A stretch of 64,000 bases of DNA from the NCBI GenBank assembly GCA_010015805.1, contig ML978126.1:992001-1056000 (forward strand), given 5' to 3'. Positions within the stretch are counted from its first letter, which is position 1, and the number at the start of each line of letters is the position of its first letter. The notes under the pieces were generated by a model. The model ran no database searches and was not told the DNA's origin. It was given only the letters and a program-made list of their open reading frames with translations. This document shows, piece by piece, positions 10,353-19,856 of the stretch. The DNA comes from Rhizodiscina lignyota (taxonomy: Eukaryota; Ascomycota; Dothideomycetes; Aulographales; Rhizodiscinaceae). The position numbers and the translations under genes were made by a program.

Positions 10353-11253
10353 GCTGGTTGACAATTCGACAGGTGTTGGTTGCAAATGAAACTGTTTAGT
10401 TACTTTATAAGCGTTAGATAGGATAGACCTCTCGGCCTGAGGACCGGTGATGTAGATATAAACGGCTACAAACGGCTCTGGTTAAGGCCACGCGCGGTTA
10501 TGTTCTCCGTCGAATCTACTGGCGACTCCAATGCATTGTGAGCAAGGTTGAGATTAGGTGTACACTATTCATTAATCTACACCGTCTGCACGTCGCCGCG
10601 CAGTATGTCCGCGTTGTACTCAAAGCCTTAAAGGCCGATCAGAGCATGTTGAAATTGTCAGAGCATCTGTGTCGGTTAACGAAAGGAACGTACAACCTTT
10701 TCCACAATGGCTCTTTCCCCGCAGATCACCGGGATCCACTATATCTAAATGGCCAGTTAGTTGGAGGCACATGCAAAGAGGGGAGGTTGGTCAAGGCCGT
10801 GTCGGTTATCGAGGACTTCTAGATCAAGCTACATGATGTCTGCGGGATGTGCATTTCCAATCATTTCGTAATATCAATTGAAGATAGGCGAGGCCTTCCG
10901 CAACGTATACCGTGTTCCGTTTCTCGGGCTGACATCCGTAGCGTCCACGGCGGGAGTCTGTCGGCCACAGTTCGCAACTCCGCTTGTTACAGCTGTTTGA
11001 TTCATCGAAAGAAATAATCTCCAAGATGGAGATCAATTTATAGAGTACCGGGAACATAACCGTTCTTCATGCATTTCTTCCGCATCGTCTGTAAGCGGGG
11101 AAGGTCTTGCTGTAATCAGCATTGGCTCATGGCGTGAACATGAGAACATCGACAAGCAATCGAAAAATCCATTGTGCTGTGCTAGCCATAAACAGTTCAT
11201 TGTAAATGCATATCGACGAGTCTAGATTTAAGGCCTAAGTATCTGGTACAAGA
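10353..11253. other. Intergenic, 0.9 kb
   Basis: This is upstream of proline dehydrogenase and downstream of the flavin oxidase, both minus strand. Short frames exist on both strands but none has an ATG in good context, splice support or recognisable sequence. Confidence 0.6.
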
Positions 11254-12659
11254 TTACAACCGTGCCTTCACCATCCTGTCCTGCTCTTCAACAACCTCTC
11301 GGATCTCTTTTGTCGTTCCAATTCTCCAGCTCACGTCATTGCCCCAGTCGGCGTCACGCTTCTGAGTCTGTCTGAACTGCCGTCTCGGCCGAACTTGTCT
11401 TCCATCTCTCAAGAGCTTCAAAACCCACTCCCCGACGATTGGCATCATCTTGAACCCGTGCCCAGAGTCCCCAGATAGTACAATCAATGAACCCCCAGTA
11501 TCTGGTACAAAATCGACGCAATACTCAGAGTCGGATGTATCCGAGAACCAGCATAATCTCTGGTCGACAAATGGGCGATCCGCTAACTGTGGTAGTGTCT
11601 CTTTTAATAGTCTTCTCAACTTCTTTTCGTCAGACGCTGGTATATAATCCTTTGGTGCTCTTTGTGAGCCTGAAGGAGGCAATGAAAGCCCCGTGTTCGC
11701 ATCCGAGTTAATGTATCCTGCACCCAGCGGGCAGAGCTTGAGGAGTCGAGTTGCTGGATCCGGTTCGAAGAAGAACCCGAGATCTCGTACATTCAGTACA
11801 GGAATTCCGCGCAGGTAATCGCACTCGCGCTCGGTGAGTTGAACATGCGCTACAGACCAGCATTTGGCGATCACGAAGGAGCCCATCTCTGGGATAAGTG
11901 TTGCGGCATAGGCCCCCACACAAACAATCGTCCGTCGAGCCTGGTGGACCCGTCCGCTGGCCACTTGAAATCTGGTGCAACGCCGCTCAGAGGGATTGGA
12001 GGTGTTGTAGAGAAGCTTTACTGCCTTTCCTTCTTGGGCTCCCAGGATGAATTTAACGCCCCTGGAGACTAGATATCGGTGTAAATCTGCCATTGCGTTG
12101 GAGGAATGAGCGTAACCCGCAAGTCGATTCAGATAGCCTTTGAAGCCAGTCATCGGACCACTAAATTGCCAGTAGATTTTCTTAAAATCTTCAGACTTGT
12201 TTAGAGATGAGATTCCTGGTGCAAAGACGGGATGGTCTTTGATCGAAGAAAGCGCCGCTTCCAGGTGATCGACCGCCTTTGCCGGTGCTGCGCTCGATGT
12301 AGCGACGACATAGCCGACTTGATGGAAATTCCAACCCCAAAAGGGAGTTCTCCAGCGATTTATGGCTTCCTGAACTCAGTGTCAGTTGTCGTCTAATAAA
12401 CTGGTGTCGCCAACCCTTTGCCGTCTGGCGGATTGGACGGATCACTTACGAGAGCTAGCTCAGTGTAGAATTCATCCTCATATTCCGCTCGAACAATTTT
12501 ATTCAAGTCATAAGCTCCCGAGTATGGTGAAGGTACCTCCGATGCTTGGTCGAAAACTGTCACATTTGTGTATCCCGCGTCAATCAGATGAAGTGCAGTC
12601 GACAAACCCCAAGCGCCTGCTCCCAGTATAGCAACTACCTCTGTTTTATCTCCATCCAT
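11254..12659 (-). CDS. DAO-type FAD oxidase (sarcosine/pipecolate/saccharopine oxidase-like), peroxisomal
   Basis: Two exons (12659-12450 and 12369-11254; 80-base intron with donor GTAAGT) encode 441 residues. The N-terminal dinucleotide fold reads VVAILGAGAWGLSTALHL, followed by SGAYDLNKIVRAEY, a fingerprint of the fungal sarcosine/L-pipecolate/saccharopine oxidase group. The later KCWSVAHVQLTE and GDSGHGFKMMPIVGEW blocks also match this group. Such enzymes oxidise secondary or cyclic amines with oxygen, giving an imine and hydrogen peroxide. The C-terminus is KARL, and ARL fits the type 1 peroxisomal targeting consensus, which suits a peroxide producer. It lies between proline dehydrogenase and a divergent mitochondrial carrier, so a proline-like ring compound (pipecolate, hydroxyproline or an N-methyl amino acid) is a reasonable substrate. 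The exact substrate cannot be read from the sequence. Confidence 0.88.
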
Positions 12660-13155
12660 TTTGATTCGCTCGAGAACTCTATGAATTATGGGTCTGATAG
12701 AGGCCTTAGTGATTACGAATAGTTCCGTCCTAGAAAGTCATTACTATGCGAAGCTGGGGTTTATATGAACGCCTCAAATTAGATGCCTGAACCGACTGGC
12801 TAAGGCAGATAGGCAACTGACTGGCTCCTCTTCAAGATCCTGAGAGATATGCACGGGTTCTGTGCAGTCGCCATTGCGAAAGACCGTTTTGGCGCGGCTG
12901 GATACGGATCGGAAGGGCTTCCGACAGCACTTCCTTCACACTTGAGTTCACATATCCGGGAATCGGTAGACGGCCCCCTACCGTCGTTAGTCATGTAAAC
13001 TCACTCTAGCTATGTGAACAAGTCTTGATAAGCTGGATTGAGTTTTACGGAGAAGCACATCTATGTAGCTAAATGAGAACAATAGAGCATCTTGAACGCG
13101 AGCAAAGCATTGCATTTCTGCTTATACATACTAACTTCTCGCAACCTCTTGGCCG
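12660..13155. other. Divergent promoter between the flavin oxidase and the mitochondrial carrier
   Basis: About 500 bases separate the two start codons. The stretch contains a perfect CGG-type palindrome (12909-12924, listed separately) and no gene. Confidence 0.65.
12909..12924. promoter_or_regulatory. Candidate Zn2Cys6 binding palindrome, CGG-N8-CCG
   Basis: TCGGAAGGGCTTCCGA is an inverted repeat with 7-base arms and a 2-base centre, placing CGG and CCG half-sites eight bases apart. Zn(II)2Cys6 regulators bind such inverted CGG triplets; yeast Put3, the proline regulator, uses a spacing of ten. The site lies roughly midway in the divergent promoter. The regulator is not identified. Confidence 0.4.
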
Positions 13156-14369
13156 ATGGAACAGGCACCACTTGCTATAGCATCCGCAACGCCACGGACG
13201 GAAGTCGGTCGTAATCCTGCAATAGACACGCTGGCCGGTGCCGCTGGGGGAGTTGTTTCTGTTTTCCTGGGTGAGTGTGATAAGGCTTTAAAAAAGATAT
13301 TCTGACACGGCAAATTACAGGACAACCTTTCGGTGAGACATGGCGGTCTGCCAGCTGCGATGTGTTTAACGTCTAATTGATATAGATTTAATAAAAGTGC
13401 GACTTCAGACTCATAATTCCAGTAATGTATTTCGAGTAGTGTCAGATAATTTTAAGAATGAAGGAGCGTTGGCATTCTACAAAGTGAGCAATTCAACATA
13501 TCGCCATTTGGGAATCCAATTTCTGACCAAAACCGTAGGGGGCTTTGCTGCCATTCTTAGGATCAGGAGCCTCGGTAAGTCTGATGTTTCTTCACCAATT
13601 TCGGCGATGTGAGCTGCTCACGGTGCGATAGGTAAGCGTCCAGTTTTCCGTGTTCCACAGCATAAGGCACACTCTGGAAACTCTGAGAAGTCGACGTTTG
13701 GGTCCTGCTGGGTATCAGCTATCCCATCTAGAGCTGTATCTGGCTGGCGGCGCGGCTGGGGTTGTGAACAGCGTAATATCAGGCCCAGTAGAGCACATCA
13801 GGATCCGGCTTCAAATGCAGCCCAGCGGCACTGCTCGACTTTACTCTGGGCCGTGGGATTGTATCCGGAAAATAGTACGCGTGTCCGGCCCCCAGGGCCT
13901 ATTCCGGGGACAAAATATGTCTATTGTGCGCGAGTTTCAAGCATTTGGTTGCTACTTCGTGACATTTGAAGGCTGCCTCCGCATGATTACCGCTGCAAGA
14001 AAGCAGAGGCGAGAAGAGCTATCGACCTGGTTGGTCGCGTCTTGTGGTGCTCTTGCCGGCATAGCATTCTGGGTTGGATGCTATCCGCTGGATGTTGTCA
14101 AAACCAAGTTGCAGAGCGACGGATTCGGCCAACAGCAACGCTACAAGAATGCGTGGGCAGCGGCTGTGCAGACGTGGAAGAGTGGGAGAGTCAAAGCGTT
14201 CTGGAGGGGCCTCAGTCCTACTCTGCTGAGGACGATGTTGTCATCCGCGGGAACCTTTGCCATGTAAGTCCAACTTCTTGCGTAGTGTCGCTTGAGTGCT
14301 GATCAGGCGTTAAGGGTTGAAAACGTCAGGAGACTTCTGGCAGAGGACACCGCTAATAATACGGAGTAG
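13156..14369 (+). CDS. Mitochondrial carrier family protein (YMC/amino-acid carrier type)
   Basis: Six exons (13156-13270, 13321-13332, 13386-13483, 13539-13574, 13632-14263, 14315-14369) encode 315 residues. The mitochondrial carrier signature is assembled across introns: GQPFD followed by LIKVRLQ in repeat 1. Repeat 2 has SGPVEHIRIRLQMQ, and repeat 3 has WVGCYPLDVVKTKLQSD. The P-[VI]-E-H-[IV]-R-I-R-L-Q variant of the second signature is typical of yeast Ymc1/Ymc2 and related amino-acid or carboxylate carriers. Exon 2 is only 12 bases and codes the core of the first signature. The last exon was placed by the acceptor GTTAAG, which restores MVENVRRLL; the nearer CAG acceptor would stop at once. 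It is transcribed away from the flavin oxidase, and its job would be to move a substrate or product of the pathway across the inner membrane. Confidence 0.88.
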
Positions 14370-15041
14370 CGCTGAGGGGTATGGTATGGTTGGATTCTGT
14401 AGGAAGTGTCAGGAGGTGATCAGTGCGCCTTAGCGCTCTCCTGTTAGTCGTACCTGTAATTGTATATAACCTAGCACTTCTCCTGGAGAGCTTCTTTCCT
14501 CAATCAACTGCGCTTCAACGTTCGTGCTCCGACGGGAAGATTCTTGAATCACTACCACTGCCCAATTCTTCCTGGGTCTGGCGGGGAAGTTGGTTGGATC
14601 ATGGAAGGACAGGGTGTTCAATGGCCAGGTAGCCCGACCAGAGCACAATGTCGGGCTGTTCCGGTCAGGGGTCTACATTTTCTCGCCACTGACATTCTAT
14701 AAACGCTGAGATAGGTGAGATAGTTCCAGAATAGAGCTTCCAGGCCCATAAAGCGGATGGACAGTAGTTAGTTAATCAGGGCTAGCCTTGTTTCGATTAG
14801 CGTGGTAATCTCGGATCCTTACCCGTGGCTTGCGGAGTATAACGACACTACCAACTATGATAACCGTAAACGAGGAGAAATCCCGGGCTTCTCAGCAAAT
14901 CAACAGAGGAGCACGGTGGTCATATTTACTCCAGGTCCAGACACGTTAAGAATTATTGAAAAGCTGTGTTTGGGCGCTCTTCTCCGTTGTCTCAGGTCCT
15001 GTCTCCAACTGCAAGATATCCTTTTCCTCAACAGTGTCAAA
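14370..15041. other. Intergenic, 0.67 kb
   Basis: This lies between the carrier and P5C reductase, both on the plus strand. No gene, repeat or strong signal is recognised beyond CT-rich leader sequence close to 15000. Confidence 0.6.
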
Positions 15042-15973
15042 ATGACTCACTCCCCAGGCTCCAAAAATTTCCGCCTCGCAATCCTCGGCTGCGGTGCGTT
15101 CCTTAACCGCACGACTCGGAGGGCAGAGTGCTGACACGAATGCTAGGATTCATGGGAACAGCACTGCTCTCCGGCATTATCAAAGCCCTTGGTGACTCCC
15201 CCCGTGAGCAGATCAAATTTTCAGTCAGCGCTCCCTCGCAGACCTCGATCCAACGACTACAGCAAGCGTTTAGTTCGCACAGAGACCAAGTAGACTCCAT
15301 CACGACAGATAATGTTGATGCTGCTAGCGGTTCCGACATTATCATCCTTGCCTTCCAGCCACAGCAACTCACTGGAGTCTTGAGTGACTCTGCTTTGTTG
15401 CAGGCTCTTCAAGACAAATTAATTATCTCTGTCTTGGCTGGGGTCTCCTCTCGACAAATCATCGAGGCAGTCTACACCAGCTCTGAGTTGACTCGACAAA
15501 GCCGTGTATCTCGCGTTATTCCAAGCATTGGTGCGCAGATCAACGAGTCTGCATCACTGATTGCCGAGACTTCTCTCTCCCAGTCCGACCGAGACTTGGT
15601 TGCGTGGCTGTTTCAATTGGTCGGCCGAACAGTGGTCGTTCCAGAGGAACTCATCGATACCGCTACTGCAGTTAGTGCTGCATGTCATGCTTTGACAATC
15701 GTCGCAGCCGATGCCATTGTCGATGGGAGTGTTGCAGAAGGCATCCCGCGGCCGATAGCGCTGGATATTGCAAGTCAGTCTCTGCGTAGCTCTGCTTCGA
15801 TGTTACAAGGGCATGCGACGATTGAATCGTTAAAGGACTCATTGTCCATTGCTAAGGGTATCACAGTAAATGCTCTTTTACAGCTAGAGCGGGGCAATAT
15901 GAGATCCGGAATCTCTGATGCTGTGAGACACGCAGCGCAATACGCACAAGCGATGTCCAGTGGTAATGAATGA
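15042..15973 (+). CDS. Pyrroline-5-carboxylate reductase
   Basis: Two exons (15042-15093 and 15147-15973; 53-base intron GTGCGT...CTAG) encode 292 residues. The intron splits the N-terminal NAD(P)H-binding loop, giving RLAILGCGFMGTALLSGI after splicing. The later segments IIILAFQPQQL, VSRVIPSIGAQINESASLI and the C-terminal dimerisation helices (ELIDTATAVSAACHALTIVAADAIVDG) match the P5C reductase family. The enzyme reduces pyrroline-5-carboxylate to proline, normally in the cytosol. Within this block it may instead act on a related cyclic imine made by the flavin oxidase; that is inference. It converges with the DHDPS-type lyase at 16085. The length is usual for the family, and nothing looks broken. 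Confidence 0.92.
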
Positions 15974-16084
15974 TATTCTAATTTCAAAGTATGCGTATAT
16001 CTATTTTGGCAAAACGATTCAACTTTTAGATTCTACGAAGTTGAAGAGTCTTTCAGATACCAAACACTGAACAAGCTTCTCCGT

Positions 16085-17062
16085 TCATAAACGGCCCCGA
16101 GTTGACGCTAACAGCCGCTTCTCCTCCTGATCCACTGTCTCCATTACACTGCGAATTGATTGCTTCGCAGTGTCTGATGGCTCTTGGTAAGGTCTTCGTG
16201 GCTTAAGCAAGCGCACAGCATCAGAAATGCCTGCTTTTGGAGCAGTGAAAATCGCAGCAGCGTATTTCGTGTTGGCAATACCCGCCTTGGTGGGTGACTC
16301 GGCCAACGCCACTTGCTGCTGAAATGCGAGAGCTTCCTCATATTTCCCACTCTTCCACAATTGGTATATCTTGACGATGGCCCTAGGGAAGACGTTTCCG
16401 AATGCTGCTATACACCCCGAGCTTCCAGCAGCAAGCCCTCCAACTAGAAAATCGGACTGACCTCCGAAGACCGCGAAGCGGGAGGCGGGAAATGTGGCCG
16501 CAAGGCGTGTGATCTTCGCAACCGAGCCACACGTCAACTTCACGCCCACCACATTTTGATTCTCTTGGACTATCTCCGTGATGATTTCGGAGTCGAGATC
16601 CAGACTGTTGCACACGGCCGGAAAGTTGTAGATGACGATTGGAAGAGGAGACTTCGAGGCAACCTGTTTGTAAAACTCTCGAACGACGGCCGACGTGGTC
16701 TGTTTGCCGAAGTATGCGCAGGGAAGAACAAGTGCGTAGTTGGCCCCGGCATTGTGCGCGTCTGTGATGAATTCGAGCACCTGTGCCGTGAAATGACCGC
16801 TCACTCCTGCAATAACGGGATATCTCTCCGGCACGGATCTTCGTGCCAGCTGGAGCAAGACCTTCCGCTCCTCGCGGGTCAACAAGAATGTCTCTGCATT
16901 GGTGCCTAGGATGACAAGCCCTGTGAGACCCGTGCCTGCTAGATAAGAGTAATATCTGGCTTGTTCGTCGAGACGGAGTCGGTCTGTGTCAGGATCGAAG
17001 AAAGTTACTGCAGGAACGTAGCAGCCAGGGCTGGGAGGTTTAGCAGCCGCTCGTGAAACCAT
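16085..17062 (-). CDS. DHDPS/HOGA-family lyase (4-hydroxy-2-oxoglutarate aldolase-like)
   Basis: A single exon encodes 325 residues from the ATG at 17062. The frame stays open 64 codons upstream, but that stretch is Arg-rich and unlike the family. The protein is a class I pyruvate-dependent TIM-barrel lyase. It has the GTNAE carboxylate-binding turn near residue 50, the catalytic Tyr in VIYNFP and the Schiff-base Lys in VVGVKLTCGS. Family members include dihydrodipicolinate synthase, 4-hydroxy-2-oxoglutarate aldolase (the last step of hydroxyproline breakdown, giving pyruvate and glyoxylate) and the bacterial deaminase of pyrroline-4-hydroxy-2-carboxylate. Fungi make lysine by the aminoadipate route, so a biosynthetic DHDPS role is unlikely. 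Its position beside proline-type genes favours the hydroxyproline-like functions. Substrate assignment is inference. Confidence 0.85.
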   Translation of the reverse strand: MVSRAAAKPPSPGCYVPAVTFFDPDTDRLRLDEQARYYSYLAGTGLTGLVILGTNAETFLLTREERKVLLQLARRSVPERYPVIAGVSGHFTAQVLEFITDAHNAGANYALVLPCAYFGKQTTSAVVREFYKQVASKSPLPIVIYNFPAVCNSLDLDSEIITEIVQENQNVVGVKLTCGSVAKITRLAATFPASRFAVFGGQSDFLVGGLAAGSSGCIAAFGNVFPRAIVKIYQLWKSGKYEEALAFQQQVALAESPTKAGIANTKYAAAIFTAPKAGISDAVRLLKPRRPYQEPSDTAKQSIRSVMETVDQEEKRLLASTRGRL

Positions 17063-17495
17063 GATTGTTGAGATTATGGACTTGTGCTGGACTCTGGTCA
17101 GCTCAAAGTCTTTTATTAGTCGTTTACTTGAACGACACAGGCCCTTATGACGATACAAGTATCTGCACCTACGTCCCAGAAGAGGATCTCGGGCACGCTC
17201 CCGATGCCTATGAATAGCCGGATACTGGACTAGCAAGGGAGTTCTCGGAAGCATCTACTTCGGCACCACAATCACTGGTAATTATCGCATCTGCACTCGG
17301 CTCCGCCATGCAGAGTGCTTGGCTTTGGCACGGATATTGGCAAGGCACTAGTCAGTAGAGCAAAAAAGGCTGTACTAGTGTATACAGCATTTAGGTGATT
17401 TTAGCCTTACAGGTCACTATCGTTCACCCTTACTGTTTTGCAGCGTAGCAACTGATCTATTTTCACAGGCGCTTTGATTAGCTAAAATTATTGAC

Positions 17496-17759
17496 CTATT
17501 CTGCAGCAATCCAATTTAGAGCATCGAGATCTATTGATTCCGCGAAATTCATTAGCTGCTCCGCAGTAAGCCCATCTTGCCAGTGGAACTCCTCGACGGG
17601 AAAGTCCACGCCCATTGTTTGGGATGACGATGTGTAGGGAGTTGGAGGAGCAAGTGCAGCAGGACCTGGAGGGGGTGCTGGGGAGGGTCGCCGCTCACGC
17701 GCAGCAGAGCGACGCAGGCTCGACGGACGAGTGTTTGTGACTGTTTCAGCCCTTCTATT
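17496..17759 (-). pseudogene. C-terminal remnant, resembling the acidic tail of a fungal transcription factor
   Basis: A frame with coding-like composition ends at the stop at 17496. It runs from a Pro/Ala/Ser-rich linker (PSPAPPPGPAALAPP) into a tail rich in acidic and aromatic residues (DFPVEEFHWQDGLTAEQL, then IDLDALNWIAAE), the style of C-terminal activation tails in fungal Zn2Cys6 regulators. Upstream, coding character stops abruptly at about 17760, where AT-rich sequence begins, and no start codon or DNA-binding domain is visible. It may be the decapitated end of a regulator of the neighbouring block. The family assignment is a guess from style only. Confidence 0.35.
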
Positions 17760-18170
17760 AGGGGGCAGGCGGCTTAAGCATATTAAGTAGATTCTACGAT
17801 CAATAGAATAAAAGCTTAAAAGACAAAGCACTTTACGACAAATAAAGTAAAGATATTAGAGGGTATATAGGAATATACAAGCTTCGCCGAGTTGGCACGA
17901 ATATATTAAGTAAATAATAGAGTACAATCGAAGAGAAGTTTAATCTACAAGGTACTTTATAGAGTGTACGACTTATGAATACAAAATCTTAAGACATAGT
18001 AGATTTGACGATACGTACAGTAGAAGGTATAAATACGTAAAATTTCGAGGCGTCCGCCATCGACAAAGTGAGACCGTGAGACAAAATGTACCAACGGCGG
18101 GAACTAGGTAACGACTGGTCTAGCGCTAGGTATTCAATGCTCGATAGTCTAGTTAAGTAAGTCAATTGCT
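17760..18170. repeat. AT-rich block, probable decayed insertion
   Basis: The sequence changes sharply from GC-rich coding-like DNA to AT-rich DNA full of TTAAG, TAAAG and TATA words, without open frames. It directly abuts the truncated fragment at 17496-17759. No terminal or target-site duplications could be found by eye, so the element type is unknown. Confidence 0.4.
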
Positions 18171-18251
18171 CTTTCTTTTCTCTCCCTTCTCAGATCTCAG
18201 GTTGTTCCGCACGCTAGAGCTTGCTGGCTGCTCCAGGACCCATTCACTTTA

Positions 18252-19856
18252 TTATTCCGAATTCAGCTTCTTGTAGATGAGTCTACGAGCCAACCAGCAG
18301 CCAATCGTTAGGCCCACGACGTGACTATTATCATCTATTTGAGAAACAACAGTCCAATCTCCTGGTGCCGGAGCGTCCACCCCTCGTGCACACGCAACAG
18401 TCCACACCTTCTCGCCCAAGCGTTTCATCAGGTTTGCTGGCCCGCGGCCAAACATTCCATCAAACGCACCATACAATGTGATGCCGGTGCCCTCACATCG
18501 AAAGGTCGAATCTATTTCCTCGCAATAATAAACGCCTTGCAAGGAATGGGTGGGCTGCATTTGGCCGTCAAGAATTCGGTTTGCATCGAGTACTCGGTTG
18601 TCTTTGAGACGTTGTACAGTGAGCGTATTGTTTTGGAGCGTGACGACCATATCTTGCGACTCTGCACGAGAGGCTGTAACAAGATTTACGTTCTCGGGGT
18701 GATGACCAGCGTAAGTGATGAGGAGCCTTCCGCTCTCTGTCGGGTCGAGGGCGATCGTAACTGCCAATTGGGTATCCGAATCGAGAAAACTTCCCATCCA
18801 CTCTTTACTCGCTTCTAAATTGAGGCTGGGGGTTTTGGGTATATTCAAAACCTTGCGCAGAATGAACTCAGCAGCACCTGCTGCATTGGCTTCATGATTG
18901 AACAGGACAATGACAGAGATGCGCTCTGCTTTAGCGTACAAGCGATAAGATCTAAAGCCTCGGAGTGCACCACCATGCCCGACGGTGGAAACATTCCCAA
19001 CATCGCCGTGGACCAGACCATAACGGTATCGCGCAGGCGTTCCATCAGTGAAAGTTCGTGGTTCGACGATGGATCGGTATGGCCCATCTGACTTGGACCA
19101 AGACAAATCGAAGAGGCGCTCATAAGCAATCATGTCGTCTAGAGATGCTACAATACCAGCATCGCCCGCCCATTCAATGAAGTTTTGCGCTCGCACAAAG
19201 CCATGCTGCTCATCTCCCTCGTACCCAACACATGGGGAAGGAAGTTTGGAAGTGTCTGGGCAGAGGAGTGCTGTAGTCATACCGGCTGGCTTAAAGACTC
19301 GCTGAGTTAGCAGGTCTCCGAGAGGTTCGTTGCAGACGCTCTCGATCAAATGTCCGAGCAAGTAGAAATTGGTATTCGAGTAGGAGAATTCCGAACCGGG
19401 TCGGAAATGGAATGTTTTATGCCAATGGATCATTTGTCTGGCGTCATTCGAAAGCGAAAATCGACTCTCCGGGAGGGCGCCACAGGCCATACACAGTGCC
19501 CAATAGTCTCGCAACCCAGACTGCATGTCGCATAAGCGGTCGATTGTTAATTCATTATCGTGCAACAGCTTTTCGGGGAGTAGATCTTGGAGCTTTTCAA
19601 ATAAACGCTCTTTGAATCCTCCGGATCCTGCCATTGCTGGGGGTGGGGAGTGCTCCAGATCGATAAGAAGTCGGCATATCATCTGTTTCGTAATCGAGCA
19701 TATGGGCATCTGGGTCTGAGATGACATGGGAATTCTTTGTTCGAAATCAGCATAGCCCCACACATGTCGAGCAACTACTTCGCCGTCCTTCAAGACGGCT
19801 GCCGCACCACCCGGTCCTCGAAAGGCATCAGGCACCAGTTGGATAATCTCCTCCAT
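18252..19856 (-). CDS. Serine hydrolase of the D-aminopeptidase / class C beta-lactamase fold
   Basis: A single exon encodes 534 residues from the ATG at 19856; the frame continues upstream to 20009 without domain features. The penicillin-recognising serine hydrolase fold is shown by its three motifs: SITK at residues 54-57 (nucleophile and base), YSN at 159-161 and HGG at 294-296. After about residue 330 there are beta-rich segments resembling the extra barrel domains of bacterial D-aminopeptidase (family S12), and the total length fits that enzyme (about 520). Such enzymes release N-terminal D-residues or act as esterases; no signal peptide is seen. A role in freeing amino acids that feed the adjacent catabolic genes is possible but unproved. 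Overall confidence is high for the fold and moderate for the subfamily. Confidence 0.85.
   Translation of the reverse strand: MEEIIQLVPDAFRGPGGAAAVLKDGEVVARHVWGYADFEQRIPMSSQTQMPICSITKQMICRLLIDLEHSPPPAMAGSGGFKERLFEKLQDLLPEKLLHDNELTIDRLCDMQSGLRDYWALCMACGALPESRFSLSNDARQMIHWHKTFHFRPGSEFSYSNTNFYLLGHLIESVCNEPLGDLLTQRVFKPAGMTTALLCPDTSKLPSPCVGYEGDEQHGFVRAQNFIEWAGDAGIVASLDDMIAYERLFDLSWSKSDGPYRSIVEPRTFTDGTPARYRYGLVHGDVGNVSTVGHGGALRGFRSYRLYAKAERISVIVLFNHEANAAGAAEFILRKVLNIPKTPSLNLEASKEWMGSFLDSDTQLAVTIALDPTESGRLLITYAGHHPENVNLVTASRAESQDMVVTLQNNTLTVQRLKDNRVLDANRILDGQMQPTHSLQGVYYCEEIDSTFRCEGTGITLYGAFDGMFGRGPANLMKRLGEKVWTVACARGVDAPAPGDWTVVSQIDDNSHVVGLTIGCWLARRLIYKKLNSE

Larger units (their letters stand above)
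17063..18251. other. Intergenic with a regulator-like fragment and an AT-rich block
   Basis: Bases 17063-17495 are the promoter side of the lyase, with nothing recognised. The fragment at 17496-17759 and the AT-rich block at 17760-18170 are listed separately. The rest is 3' flank of the serine hydrolase. Confidence 0.55.

Noticed and set aside
10538-10822. 94-codon plus-strand frame upstream of proline dehydrogenase
   Set aside because: No signal, domain or splice evidence; composition unlike neighbouring coding DNA.
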